From Jacaranda mimosifolia (Eukaryota; Streptophyta; Magnoliopsida; Lamiales; Bignoniaceae), in assembly GCA_018894105.1 (NCBI GenBank), contig CM032117.1, positions 1,391,501 to 1,455,500 on the forward strand: a DNA stretch of 64,000 nucleotides. The letters run 5' to 3'. The translations under genes were made by a program, and so were the position numbers. Below the pieces are notes generated by a model, which saw only the letters and a list, made by a program, of their open reading frames with translations, ran no database searches and was not told the DNA's origin. This document shows positions 48,372 to 60,774 of the stretch, piece by piece; the first letter of the stretch is position 1; the number at the start of each line of letters is the position of its first letter.

Positions 48372-50970
48372 TTAGCATGCACCCCGTGCTATGTACGGAT
48401 GGAATTAATTATTATTGAAAATATAATATATTAGTATCATTTTTATTTTATGTAAAAGTAAGTTTAATATGTGTTTTTTTTATAAATTAGATAAATAATA
48501 TCAAAATTAAAGAGTTTTTTTCCACCAAATCATATGTATTAATATCAATAAAAAGCAATGAAAACTTAAGCTCATCACATTATTATCAATTTAAAAAAGT
48601 ATGACGTAAAAATGTAAAGACTCTTATTTTTTTTCCATAACCCAAGACAACTTAGTCAATTTAAAAGATATTGAACAAAATAATAAAAAGTATAATACTT
48701 ACAAAGATATGAAAGAATGATAAACAATGTTAATAATATAAAAATTTACTGCACAATTAAAAAAAATCACAAATAAAAGCTGAATACATTTGGGATTATT
48801 TTGACTTTGAACACCAAATCTTATACATATAAGTGCAAGGATAATGCTATTCGACCTAATGAGTAGTTGCAAATTTTTATACAATTAGCTCGAAAGTTTT
48901 GATATCACATTTTAAAAGGTTAAGCCAAGTAGAACACTACACTAATGGGAGAAAATGCTCTTCAAAAGTATTAGAAACCATATTTTGAAATACTAAATCT
49001 AGCAAAAAATTAATCACATTTTGAGGAACTACTGATAAAATAAAAGTAACATAATATTAACCTTTTCAAATATTACAAATACTCAATCAATAAAAAAAAA
49101 AATCACATTACCTAAGTTATGAATTTTCTTTTAAAGTAGAAACTAAGACATGATTCATCTTTATCTTGAATCCATTCATTACTTGTGAGACTTTATATTA
49201 GAAATTGATCACCTTTCAATATTGCTTTGAGATCTTCTCAACCTGAAATTGCATTAAAAAATTTTTTTGCATTACAAATAATTATTGAAAGTGGACTAAT
49301 AATAAATAATAATTTTTTTCACATGTTATTTACCTCTATTTCCCAACTTGATTGTGTCGTTGTCGTATTAATATAATGATTTCTATTATTATTCCATCAA
49401 AAATCATCCATGTCCAAACCTCCTGATCATTAATATAAAAAAGGTAAAATAAATTAATGATTAATATTTCTCATGATCCTTAAAACATTTATATGATTCA
49501 ATATATCTTATACTTGAGATGAGTATGAAGAAAATACAACCTGAATCATTACAAATAAGTCAAAAAAGAATCATTCTTTGATGCAAATTTTCTTGCTCAC
49601 CCATTTCCTGTGCCGAGCTCATTTGTCATACTCTGCCATATTAACATAGATAACATCAGGTTTTCAACAATCAAGAAAAGATAATTATATTTAATTTTAT
49701 ATATGAAATCCAAATTTCAATAGATACCAAATTTCAGCAGAAAATGAATTTATTGTGAAAAAATTTATTGATTTCTCCTTCTTTCAATTTGAAAGACCAA
49801 GGCAAAGCTTTTTGAAATTTGAATTTTTTCTATTTCTTCAAGTTATGTTTGCATGGAATCACATAGTCCCTTTATATAGGTGTATGAAGTAGAAGAGCCT
49901 TAATCTACTATAACATTTTTTATACTATCTTATTATTATGTATAATATTAAAGGATAATATTAAATTTTTATTTAATAGAGATTTGATGTCGTCTGATGA
50001 AATTTGTTTTATTGTTATATCTTATTGGACTGTTTTTTGTTGGTTGAAAAATCTCAACTTCACATTTAGCTATATTAGATTTATTGACCAAATAAATATT
50101 TAGAATGTTATTTAAACTAACTATTATATTTAAAATTGAATTTGATACTTCAATATATAAATAAAACCATTAAATTGATTATTAGTGCTTTATTTTACAC
50201 ATAGCCTCTTGTAATTAGTCGTAAAATTAATATTTTTTTTCAAAAAGTTTTCATCATAAACAATCAGTGATAAATAAATTCAATTATTAAAACTAAGAGA
50301 AAACTTAAAAAGATCTTTAAAAAATTATAAATTAAGAAATCTTTGATATATTCTAAGCGCGAGATGAAACAAATTTCATAGATAATCGTTTTTCTGATAT
50401 TAAAGATCAATTAAATAATTATTTATTCAACCAAGAAAACAATTTCGAAACTTTAGAAATATTTATATGGAATAGATAAGTGTTCAACTAATATGAATAG
50501 AGCAACCAACTACCAATAATTTTTTTGATTTAACTAAAAAATTTAAAATTTTAAAAATTTAGTGCGAATTAACTAAAAGAGTAATGACTTTATCTTAGAG
50601 ACTATTGTTTATTTTTTTTTCAATGGAGATGTAGCGACTTTATCTTAAACTATTAAAGAAAAAAGTTTTTTTCAATTTTTTATAATATAGTATTAATATC
50701 TAATTGTTAATAAATAAAATAAATTATATTTTTAAATTTGAATTAAGTTCTTAATTAATAGTATAGAGAGATTTATTTTATATTTCAAATGAAAAAAAAT
50801 TATGGATAAGATACAATCATATCAGTTAGAGATAATAATCAACAATTAATGAAATTTTTTAAATTTAATTAAAAAATTCAAAATTTTAAGAATTTGCCAT
50901 TTGGCCAAAATTGCATCAAAATTGAGTAATTATAGGTCCCACACTGTTATGCTATATATAATAGTATAGA
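48372..50970 (-). mobile_element. Non-autonomous Helitron B (2.6 kb), minus orientation
   Basis: On the minus strand it starts at 50970 with TCTATACTATTATATATAGC after an A. It ends with a hairpin CCGTAC-ATA-GCACGG (one mismatch in the stem) and CTAA (48375-48372) followed by T. The first 100 bases match Helitron A, including 'GTGTGGGA.C.ATAATT' and 'CAATTTTGAT'. No Rep/helicase frame is present. Its 5' end is about 225 bp upstream of the BTB gene start codon. Confidence 0.8.
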
Positions 50971-51194
50971 TAGATGTGAAATTTTATTTTTTGGGTTTTT
51001 CTTCAAGAATTTTTGAAAATAAAATCAAAATATAGCACAATTACTGCATAGGAGTTTCAGGAGAAAATTCCAAAAATTCTATCTGCTGATACTTACTTGT
51101 GTGCTGCTTAGATAATGCCTAAGGACAACTGTGTTAGCACAAATATTTCCGAAATTTCGAATCCCAAACTCAAGTCCCTTGAAAACCACCGTAA

Positions 51195-52601
51195 ATGAAC
51201 GACCAAAATCCCGACCCCACCACCACCGGCGGCCAACGGATTAAACTCAACGTTGGAGGTAAGCTCTTCGAAACAACCGTCTCCACCCTCCGCTCCGGCG
51301 GTTCAGACTCCCTCTTATTCGCACTCTCGAACCGGCCGTCTCACGACCCTGTTTTCATTGACCGAGACCCAGAAATCTTCTCCATCCTCCTCTCCCTTCT
51401 CCGGTCCAATCGCCTCCCCTCCACCGCCAAACGATTCTCCAACCAAGAACTCATCGACGAGGCGCTCTACTTCGGCATCGAGTCACAACTCAGGTCCGCA
51501 CTCGCCCCGAGTCGACTCAGTGGCATAGACGCCTCCCTCTTCACCACCGTCAAACCCTCTTCTGACGGCATCGTTTCAGACTTCAACGCCATAGATTCAG
51601 ATGGATCGTTATGGGTGGCCCATGGCGGGCAGATTACGGTCTACGATTGGAATCTCAGCCATACAGCGACGGTGCGGACGCATCTGGATTTCATCAATTC
51701 GGTGGTAAGAATCTGTCCAGATATTGCTGCTGTCGGGTCCTTAAATGGATCAGGCTTGCATTTTTATAATATGGCCAACGGGCGCCGAGTTCAGTCGACC
51801 GAATGGGTCGACCCATCTGATGTGAGAATATACAAGGCCCGAGTCCACGCGATTGCGGACTCCGAGGATTCAGTATTCGCTTCATACGATTGCCACCACG
51901 GAGAGAATTGCGTCTTAATGATCGATAAATCAACGATGAGGATTTCGTCGGAGATTGGGAGAATGCCGGGAAATTCTTCAAAAAGTATAGTCCCCTCAAA
52001 GCTGAAGTATGTATCAGATATAGGGGTTTTGGTCGGCAGTTCTGTGACTTCAGGTGCATTTGGGTACTCCGGGTATATTCGGTTGTGGGACCCGAGAACC
52101 CGAAATGTGGTTTGGGAAACGAACGAGCCGGGTTCAGGTCGAAGCAGCCGATTTGGGGACTCGTTTGCAGACACCGACATTGACATGGATGAGCTGTCCC
52201 TGTTCAAGATTTGCTCGAAATCAGGTGATTTGGCTATGGCGGATTTGCGTAAACTGAGCGAAGATCCGTGGCTTTATTTGAAAGAGAAGAATCCGAGTAT
52301 GAGGAATGTGGCAGCAAATGGTGGTGGCAATTTTGTGCTACATTGTTATCGGAAGCAAGTGTTCATTGGGAGAGAGGGTGAGTTGGAGGTGTGGTCGAGA
52401 GTGGAAGGACATCAAAATGAGGGGATTGTGAGTGAGGATATGTATAGGAGGAATTATGTAGATAAATTGGAGGATTCCGAAAGAGGGATCATCAAGAAAA
52501 TAGAAGGAGGTGGGGATAGGCTTTTCGTGACTAGAGAAGATGTTGAAGGGATTGAGGTTTGGCAAAGTTCATACAATTCTGGTGTCGTCTCGGTTCTATG
52601 A
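51195..52601 (+). CDS. BTB/POZ (T1/KCTD-type) protein with beta-propeller-like region, 468 aa
   Basis: Uninterrupted single exon. Residues about 14-103 form a potassium-channel T1-type BTB domain: IKLNVGGKLFETTVSTLRSG, FIDRDPEIFSILLSLLRSNR, ELIDEALYFGIESQLRSAL. The rest, about 105-465, has WD/YVTN-like repeats, for example GSLWVAHGGQITVYDWNL and SGYIRLWDPRTRNVVWETNE. This matches the Arabidopsis group At5g41330/At2g24240/At4g30940 in architecture. KCTD-type proteins commonly act as substrate adaptors for CUL3 ubiquitin ligases or as oligomerisation scaffolds; the plant members are not well studied, so that role is inference. No signal peptide or transmembrane helix. The coding part is GC-richer than its surroundings. 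A Helitron end lies about 225 bp upstream of the ATG and no TATA box is obvious. Confidence 0.92.
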   Translation: MNDQNPDPTTTGGQRIKLNVGGKLFETTVSTLRSGGSDSLLFALSNRPSHDPVFIDRDPEIFSILLSLLRSNRLPSTAKRFSNQELIDEALYFGIESQLRSALAPSRLSGIDASLFTTVKPSSDGIVSDFNAIDSDGSLWVAHGGQITVYDWNLSHTATVRTHLDFINSVVRICPDIAAVGSLNGSGLHFYNMANGRRVQSTEWVDPSDVRIYKARVHAIADSEDSVFASYDCHHGENCVLMIDKSTMRISSEIGRMPGNSSKSIVPSKLKYVSDIGVLVGSSVTSGAFGYSGYIRLWDPRTRNVVWETNEPGSGRSSRFGDSFADTDIDMDELSLFKICSKSGDLAMADLRKLSEDPWLYLKEKNPSMRNVAANGGGNFVLHCYRKQVFIGREGELEVWSRVEGHQNEGIVSEDMYRRNYVDKLEDSERGIIKKIEGGGDRLFVTREDVEGIEVWQSSYNSGVVSVL

Positions 52602-54203
52602 TCGGTATGGAGGAGATGTGGATGACTCTATTTGATTCAATCTGTAATAAGTTGATCAATAGGGATGATTGTTTCTCAATCACGAAAGAAACAGGTCATG
52701 GATTGAGTTATTTTGGAGGTACGCGATGGCTAATCTTGAGGATATGGAGTTTGGTTTTGGAAATGCTAGCACATTGTATAATATGAGTTACAATTTGTTC
52801 TTTCTTTTCAATCTCAAAATGGATGTGTTTTGTTAACTACATTGAGTTCCAGAAAGCGTTGAATAAGTGATTATGGACATCTTTGTTGCAAAGGCTGAAT
52901 TTTGAATCTATTTGCATTTATCTTTTGGGCTGGAGGGGTGTGTTTAAGGTTCCCCATCTCTTAGGCTTCTTCAAAAGATGAATGGTGTTGGTAGGTTTTC
53001 GGGTGGAAAGGCCTTAGTGAAAACTAAAGAATAGCCTCTAGCTTGATTGTGGGGATGAGCCTTTTAGGGTGCATTACAACCTTTATTACCATGCTTAAAC
53101 TGAGACATATTTATAAGCAGGTAAAATACAACCTTTATAACTGTAAGAAGCATCTAATCTAACTAAATCTTAGTTTCAAACAAGTTACAGGACACTACAA
53201 TTTCTCAAGTTGTCTGCTAAGGGAATCTATGGTCTTAAATTTCGGGGAAATACCGATGTTTGATTTAGCCATACAATGTGAATCCACTCAGAAATAGACT
53301 CCTCAAAAGGTCTTTGGAGATTCTTTTGAACTCAAAATTAGCTGATTGTGAGATTGTTTGAACAGACATATATCTAATCATGTTAAGCACGATTCTTGCA
53401 AAAATAGTAGCCGCCTCTTCATTATGACGCAAAGACTTGCATGTCAAAGTCTTCTAGGCTTAAACAATCTGTCTAATCAATGAATGAACTAACTCTTTTT
53501 TTAATTTTTAATTCTTTTTACCAAATTTAAGTATTTTATACAATGAATGAACTAACACGTTTTGCCTTATCAAAATTCCCCGTGATTTTCTCCTCAAGTT
53601 ATTTTCTCTTTATGAAACTTCGTACCACCTAACAAACAAGAGGGGAGTAGACTTGAGAAGAATTAAATGATGGAGACAGATACAGCCGCGGCGGGTTGCA
53701 CTGATTCAACGCTGTGCTAAAAGAATTACACTAATATTAATCATAATGATTAAAATTATTGATCTTCACATGAATTCCATAGCATTTCCTCGGAAGGTGT
53801 TTGTGGATTTTCTAGCAGTCTCGTCTCGTCTCGCCTCAAGAATAAGCCTAAGAGGGATGTGATACGTATGCAAGTTCGGGATCAATTTTAAATCACAATT
53901 ATGTTAGAATTTGTGAGTGTATAGTTGTAGTACGTTAATTTGTCTTCTTTTTTATGTCTGAAACGAACTAAAATGGAATTTCGTTTAGGTAGCCACTCTA
54001 CTGTTCTGTTTTTTGTTGGAGTTGACTTTCACCATTTAAGGCTGTCCCAAGATGCGTACTTATGAAAGTCAATTACAATTGGGGTTGACTTTCACCACTT
54101 AAGACACCTATTCTTGATATTCAACTCCCTTCAAGTCTCTCTTTTACGCGCTAGCTAAAGAAAATACAAGAACCAAGTACATATTAGGCCATTATATCTT
54201 TCT
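52602..54203. other. Intergenic between BTB and NPF genes
   Basis: No gene visible. From about 53570 to the NPF start the sequence is duplicated at 61284 onward, so this half is part of the tandem segmental duplication. Confidence 0.6.
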
Positions 54204-54212
54204 TATATATAA
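54204..54212 (+). promoter_or_regulatory. TATA box of NPF copy 1
   Basis: TATATATAA, conserved at the matching place upstream of the second gene (61930-61939). A possible 5'UTR intron runs from about 54436 (GAAAG|GTACTT) to the TTTTGCAG before ACAGAGG near 54516. Confidence 0.55.
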
Positions 54213-54544
54213 CCCTCTCCCCGCACTCTGCATCTGAGTACTAATTGAAATAAAAAGCTGCATTATCTGGCATTTGCAAGCCAAATTCCGAGAGCTGTTT
54301 ATTCTAACATGTACAAGTTTCTTAGCCATCTCTAAGCTTTCTTCTCTTGCAAATTTTAGTCCGTAACAAGGATAAAAAAATATTCGCAACGCAATTGAGC
54401 TTCCGAGTTTTGCAAATCCTGAAAGGTACTTTCACTCTTTCTTCTTGTTAATTTTTCCTTAAGAGGAGTTGACATATGGAAAAGATTGATGAAAGTTGCA
54501 AATCTTCTTTTGCAGACAGAGGAAAACTGTGCAAAGTTCATCAA

Positions 54545-56535
54545 ATGGCAACAGTTGGGAGAGTAGTGGGTAAGCACAGATTGAGTACTCTCGTGATGAT
54601 AATCTATTCTTGTTCCCCGAATTAATTTGACTGATTTCTTTTCTTTTTCCTGATTGAAAGTCAATTCTATCTGGCCTCTATTGTGATCTGATATTAGCTT
54701 CTTCCACCATTTACAGTTCTGTTATGGGTGGACATACTGGCCTTGTATGCTATGCTTGTAATGATGGAATACTTGACCAAAGTTTGGAAGCTCGATTTCA
54801 CCCATGCAGCAGCCATCGTAAATGTCTTCTGGGGTGTGGTTGCAGTATTGCCAGTACTCCTGGCATTCATAGTTGACACCATAATGGGCAATTATTGGAT
54901 GCTCTTGATCTCCAGCATTGCTTATAGTGTGGTAAATCCTAATCCCCTTTAACTAAATATTTTATCAACTTTTTCTTCTTTTTAGCATACCGTAAATGGA
55001 AAGATTTTTTCTGATTCAGGGATTGGGATTCTTGGCAATGTCCACTCCACCAGTGCTAGCAAATGCTATGGGAACCTGCAGAGAATACAAGCCTGAATGC
55101 ATTGGCCAAGGCCAAAAAATACTTTTCTACACAGGGATGCCTTTAATAGCTTTCGGGATGTCTGGTCATCTGACTTCTTGGAACTCATTCATGGCCGAGC
55201 AGTTAAGCGATGAAGAGGACAATCTTGATGAAAGCACATTTTGGCGGTTCTTTTACAGCGTTTTAGCTGTTATTATCACCACTTTCGTTGCAGTGTTAGC
55301 ACTCCCCTATATAAAACCTTGGTCTCTTCGGTTTGGGATTCCAGCTATATGTACTCTGGTCGCCACTCTCCTGTTTCTCAGCGGCTCATGTTCCTATAAG
55401 TATTTCAAGCCAAATGGATTCAACCCTTTGTTAGCGTTCGTCCGAGTTTTTGTGGCCTCTGTTTCCAAGTTGTTCTATAGAACCCCAAGAGATGCTAAGG
55501 AGCTATTTGAGCTCCAAGATAACATACTTTATTTAGTCCCCCATACAAGAAGCCTCAGGTCCCTCCTCCTTTCTCTCCAACTCAATTGCATAATTTGTAA
55601 TAAGAATTCATCTGATGAATACGTTCTTGATATGCAGGTGTTTGGACAAGGCTGCAATTGTGATACCTAATAAACCTCTAGAGGAACAGCTAAAGAATTT
55701 GTGGAGAATTTGCTCTGTGACAGAAGTGGAAGAGACCAAAACCATCATACGTATGATTCCCGTCTGGATGACTTTCATCTTATGTGGTGTTGTCTCAGCG
55801 ATTGGATTCACTTACTTCATCGAGCAACTAGGTCACCTGAACCACAAAGTCGGCCGCCTTAAGGTCCCCACCGTAGCCCTTCTTTGGTTCTACGAGCAAG
55901 CTTCAAATCAGTTTGCAAAACTCTATGCTAAGTTTGCAAATGCATTAGGCGAATATGGGTCAAGAAGGTTTGCTCCTTCAGTTGGGATTGCTGTATCAAT
56001 GATCCTCGCAGTACTTTGCTGCATAACTGCTGCCAAAGTAGAGAACAGAAGACTTGGAGTGGTTCAAAAGCATGGTTTAGTTGACAAGCCAGACGAAACG
56101 GTGCCTATGACCATGTTCTGGTTGCTTCCACAGTTTATTCTACTTGGAGGATTCAACGGGGTTTTCAATTATAGTGCAATATGCTTCTTTATAGATCAAT
56201 CACCTGTTGCAACGCAAAGGTATTTGCCGTTTTTCATTAGTGGTGTGTTTGGTCTTGGGATTCTTGGCAGCGTTCTTTCGGTATATGTTGTGGGTAAAGT
56301 GAGTGAAAGAGGAGGGAAAATGAATTGGTTTCAGCAGAATCTGAATGGAAGTAGGCTTGATAAGTACTACTGGACACTGGCTTGGTTGATGGCTATAAAT
56401 TTTGTGATCTTTATAGTGGTGGCAATATTGTATCGGTACAAGGAATCGGAGTTGGAAGATCAACAAGGTGCAGAGTTTGGTGGGATTGATGAGCCGTACG
56501 ATGATAATAGTAAATGCTTCTGCTGCTGCTGTTAA
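54545..56535 (+). CDS. NRT1/PTR family (NPF) transporter, NPF5.5-like, copy 1, 558 aa
   Basis: Four exons, 54545-54569 (25 nt), 54717-54931, 55020-55558 and 55638-56535, join in frame. The product starts MATVGRVVVLLWVDILALYA. Family features follow: MEYLTKVWKLDF, FIVDTIMGNYWMLLISSIAY, GLGFLAMSTPPVLANAMGTC, LFYTGMPLIAFGMSGHLTSW, a long central loop, ETKTIIRMIPVWMTFILCGV, FYEQASNQFAKLYAK, and the late PTR2 block ATQRYLPFFISGVFGLGILG. NPF proteins are 12-helix, mostly proton-coupled carriers for nitrate, peptides or hormones; the substrate cannot be read from sequence. The very short N-terminus fits NPF5.5-type relatives as I remember them, a moderate-confidence placement. The ExxER motif that many NPFs carry in helix 1 is not visible. 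The C-terminus ends in a Cys-rich CFCCCC. Confidence 0.93.
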
Positions 56536-59500
56536 ATGTTAGACGGTAAGCTTGATGATGACCAGATTCAGACTTAATTGTTTCGAAGTATTGTCCTATC
56601 GAGATACATTTAATGAAAGGTTTTATTGATGAAAAGGTGTCTATGAAGCAATCTAGACGTCATTAAAGCATAGAAACACCCCCCCCCCCCCCCTCTTTTC
56701 AATGAGTTTTCTTGGATTGTTTCTAGTCTTTTTTTTGATTTGTTGAAGGTGTACACATGTAGCTACCATTTGCTTGTATTAACTTGTATATAAGCCAGTT
56801 TCTATTCATACTCTGAAAGTGAAATAAGAAGGAAATATTATCACAAAGATTATTGACATTTCAATTAATGGCATTTTCATTCTATTAGAAGCGTTGTGCG
56901 TATAGTTTGTATTTGAACTCTATATTTTGTTGCCAGCTGAAAATATAAAAAATAACAGTAAAAATCACAGTTTAATTTGGATCAAATGATATATGAAGTC
57001 ATAGTTTTTCGAATATAGTAACCCTTTATTACATTTGATTCTCTAAAATTGAGTAGGAAAAAAAAGGCTAAAAGCTAAAATCATGGTAAAATAGTTGAAA
57101 ATTATTTTCAGCATTTTTACCCTTAAAAAATGTTTCATAATCCCAACTGCAGCCTCAATTAGATTTGCAATGATTTCTCTTTCATAATTCTGTTGGATTT
57201 GTTTGGTTGGATTTTTAAATTATTTCATAATTATTTATTAATTGTATATTTTTTTATTATTGTAATATTATTCGATTGACATGATAAATAAACTCATGGG
57301 ATTGTAGGTTAATTTATCATGAGAGTTGCATATATAAACACAGACTGTTGGTATTCATGTGAATTTGAGTATTTATTGTCATTCCAACCAAATAAATGAT
57401 AAGGTGGGATAAAAATAGCAAATGCTAAAGCCAATTTTTTAAATAGTGAATGCTTAGAACCAATTTTTTCCAAACAATTTAGTTTCTATATATATATATA
57501 TATTGGGATTCTCACTACTATTAACTTTTTATTTTTGCAAAAATAAAAATTGCAGACATCCCTTAATAAACTTTGTTTGGTTGCTATGATTGGATTGAAT
57601 ATAATGTTTATCAAATTCAATTTTTTATTTGGTTCAAAAATATTAGACCTTTTAAAATTTTGTGGCCCAGTTTCCAATTCAATAATATAAGGGGTTGTGA
57701 ATCCCACCTAAGAGATGAGATGTGGTGTCAAGGCCGATATTTCCAACTACAAAAATATGAAAAAGATATATTTGTCCCTCAATTATAAATTATATTAATT
57801 AGTGCACAAGTTTCATGTTATTGCTTAGTTATTAATTATATGATTTTCGTTGATTTTTTGCATGTGGTATATAATTTTCATATAATTTCGGTTAATTATT
57901 TAAAATGTAAAATTACCTAATAAATGTATGTTATCTATTTCATATCTTGGTGTACTTTGAGTTTCAAAACATTTAGTTTTAAAAAGTGTTATTAATATGG
58001 GTTTGGTATAGTAAAGTGGTTAAACACCAAATGATGAAATATTTATACGATATATAAAGCACCTATCTTATTTTTGTATGTTTTTGAGTTTATTGTACTA
58101 TTATTATTTTTAAACTTCATAACTACCAAGTATTTTTTTTTCCCCTCTTCTCTAATATTTTTCTCTTCAAATATTTACTTTTTTACTTTTTTCTTCTATC
58201 TTAATTTTGTTTTCTTTTACTCATCTAAAAATTTAAATAAAAATATTGAAAATATTATAATTATAAAAATATATAAAAAATAAATAAATATTTTATTTAT
58301 CATCTATTATAAAATTTTAACACATATACCGAGTACGCCAAAATTGCTGGTATAAACAATCCCTTCAAGTTTGGTTGTTGTTTGTAGTTCTATGAAACAC
58401 ATCAATTGTGTAGAAAATTATAGTTAATTTGTGTAGAAAATTTTGTGCATGAAACACATCATTTGCCAAAATGCATCTTATATCGTGTAAAGTTATGGAT
58501 AAGTATGCAGTCATCACAATAGAGCATAAGGTTGATTTAGTAAATTTGAGCATATCTTACATTATCAATACTAACCAACTAAACAACAAAATATACTTTG
58601 TTTGGGATATTCACATTTTCAAACCTAGCATCCAAACAAAATATTCAATAGTATTCACGTGTTATATGACATATTCATCTCAACTTTATCACACCAAATC
58701 TCATTATCACAACCAAACGCAGTCTTAAATCCTATGTTATATTTCCATCACTTGGTCAACGATACAAGTCTCAATATTATTGATGAGCTATGTTCTTTAT
58801 CCTCTAATAAGCAATGTTTTGAAAATCGAACTAGAGCAAATGGTCCGATCTGATTGAAGCATAAAAATAGGTGACAGTCAAAAATCAACACCGATTCAAT
58901 CAATTTTTGACCAGTTCTTTTTTTTTTTTTCCAGAAAATTTAAAAATTATTTTGTAAAAAAAAAAAAAAAGAAAGAGCAAAAAAGAGAAGAGAAATTATA
59001 AGTTAAAAATAATTATTAAAGATTTTGGACATGTAATTTTTTGAAACATGAATTTATTTTCTTGAAATTTAATAAAGTAGTAGTTATATGTAAACACTTA
59101 TGTTTAGTCTGTCATTTTATTTTATTTAATCTCTTTTAGATTATGTTGAATATTTAGCGTAAAATTTTTTATTTTTACTTGGAGTTGAAATATGAAACGA
59201 ATGATTATTTAAATTAATATGAAACATTATTTTTTATTTATTTATAATTGACTAATTATGAAATAATATTATTTTCTAAAAAAATTACTTAAAAATAAGT
59301 AAGTTGAAAATTTTTTCAAATAATATTTTTTATATCAATTAAAATTTTTATTTTTTATTAACATTAAAATATTAATACATTATTATGATTTCATATCGAT
59401 CTCACTGGTCCAATTAATGGGACCATTGAACTAATAAACGTAATCGATTTTTGTTAGATCCGATTTTAAAAACAATGTTAATAGGTATATGAAAAAGACC

Positions 59501-59640
59501 ACGTGATTATTTTATGAGTATATTCTTCAACACTAAGTTGACAGAAAAACAATTGTCCATAGAAAAGGGCTAGAAAACCTCACCACGACCACGGGACGTA
59601 CACAATAGTCACTCACACTTCCCAACCTCCCTTTGCAACT
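56536..59640. other. Spacer between the duplicated NPF genes, left part
   Basis: Includes the 3' flank of NPF copy 1, a C-run at 56679-56693, a TA microsatellite near 57489-57503 and AT-rich DNA. Around 58270-58345 a stretch resembles 17980-18050. No supported gene. Confidence 0.5.
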
Positions 59641-59649
59641 CCTCCGGGA

Positions 59650-60106
59650 CGCTCCAATCCTCTACTCCTCATGATTACGCCTTAATCCTAGCATCTCCAC
59701 ATCCAAGCACAGTCTCTCCTTCATATCGTGATCCTTCACAATATGGATCTTGAACGGAATGATCGCATCCACCAAGGGCTGCGCCAAGTCGTTTGCTTTC
59801 ATTTACTGGTGGTGAAATTATCGAAATCACACTCGAGTTTCTGCTGCGATTTCTCGTCGGTGGAGTCGACAGAGAGGTCGATAGCGCCTCAATTGACACC
59901 ATATATGCGGATGCTGGGCGTACGTGTAGAAGGATGACGGCGAAGCCGCGAAGCCGGGGCTCAGACAATTTTGGACAGCTCATTTAACGGCGATGGCGAT
60001 CTTGCATTGAGCGCCTGCGGTAGGAGTTCCGGAAGGGTAGCGAGGCGAGGCTGGCTGGTGGAGAATAGCGGCCGTTTTCCGTCTGAGGCTTGTTTGGTGA
60101 TGCCAT
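59650..60106 (-). pseudogene. Possible gene remnant in a GC-rich patch, unidentified
   Basis: This patch is much GC-richer than its surroundings and carries several short coding-like minus-strand frames. One starts MASPNKPQTENGRYSPPASL (ATG at 60106, stop at 59984). A second, in another frame, reads MKANDLAQPLVDAIIPFKIH and then IVKDHDMKERLCLDVEMLGL, ending near 59660. The frames are short and do not join without frame changes or introns I cannot place. It could be a decayed gene, a gene with small unplaced introns, or chance. I do not recognise the family. Confidence 0.3.
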
Positions 60107-60320
60107 GCAATTAAACTGTATTGATTGTGGTGTATAATATGGGTGGGGATGGATTATATTTTGAGGATTTGAGTAGAATTGTGTGATTAGCAAATGAATT
60201 TGATGGTTTGAGAATTTGGTTCTTTTGTTTGTGAATTTTGGCGTATGGCGACTTACTTTGTTTCTCCTGTTTGCGGAGAGCGAGGGCGCTGTGTGAATTC
60301 GCACGCGAACAAGACAGGTT

Positions 60321-60774
60321 AGGCTATGTTTGTCTTGCCAAAATGGAATCACACATACAAAATTTTTTCCTTCAAAATGCAAAATTAAACTTTTCAAAAT
60401 ACCCTATTTTATTTTTTATTATCCCTATAACTTTCTCATTTTTTAATATATACATACATATATTATATATTATATATATTTTATTCTTTTTGTAACAATA
60501 AAAAAATCACTCAATTTTATTTTCACTCCCCAAAAATTCAATAAAAAAAAATATTGATTTGACCGCTACAATAAAAATTATCTTCTACAAAACATGAACA
60601 AACATATTAAAATTCTCAAAAATAATTTTTTAATTATTTCTCAAAATATAAACAAACAGTCATCATGCTTCTCAATACAACTTCACATTCCTCAACCTCA
60701 CTTTAAAAACACTTTAAAAACTATTCTCCCAAAACACATAATATAAAACATACAATTTGTAGCCAAACATTATC
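60321..60774. mobile_element. MITE of the 36880-37250 / 30893-31357 family
   Basis: The left end GGCTATGTTTGTCTTGCC pairs with the right end, reverse-complemented GATAATGTTTGGCTAC. The interior shares 'tcactcaattttattttcac' and 'atattgatttgac' blocks with 36880-37250. It lies directly upstream (minus sense) of the putative remnant at 59650-60106. Confidence 0.55.
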
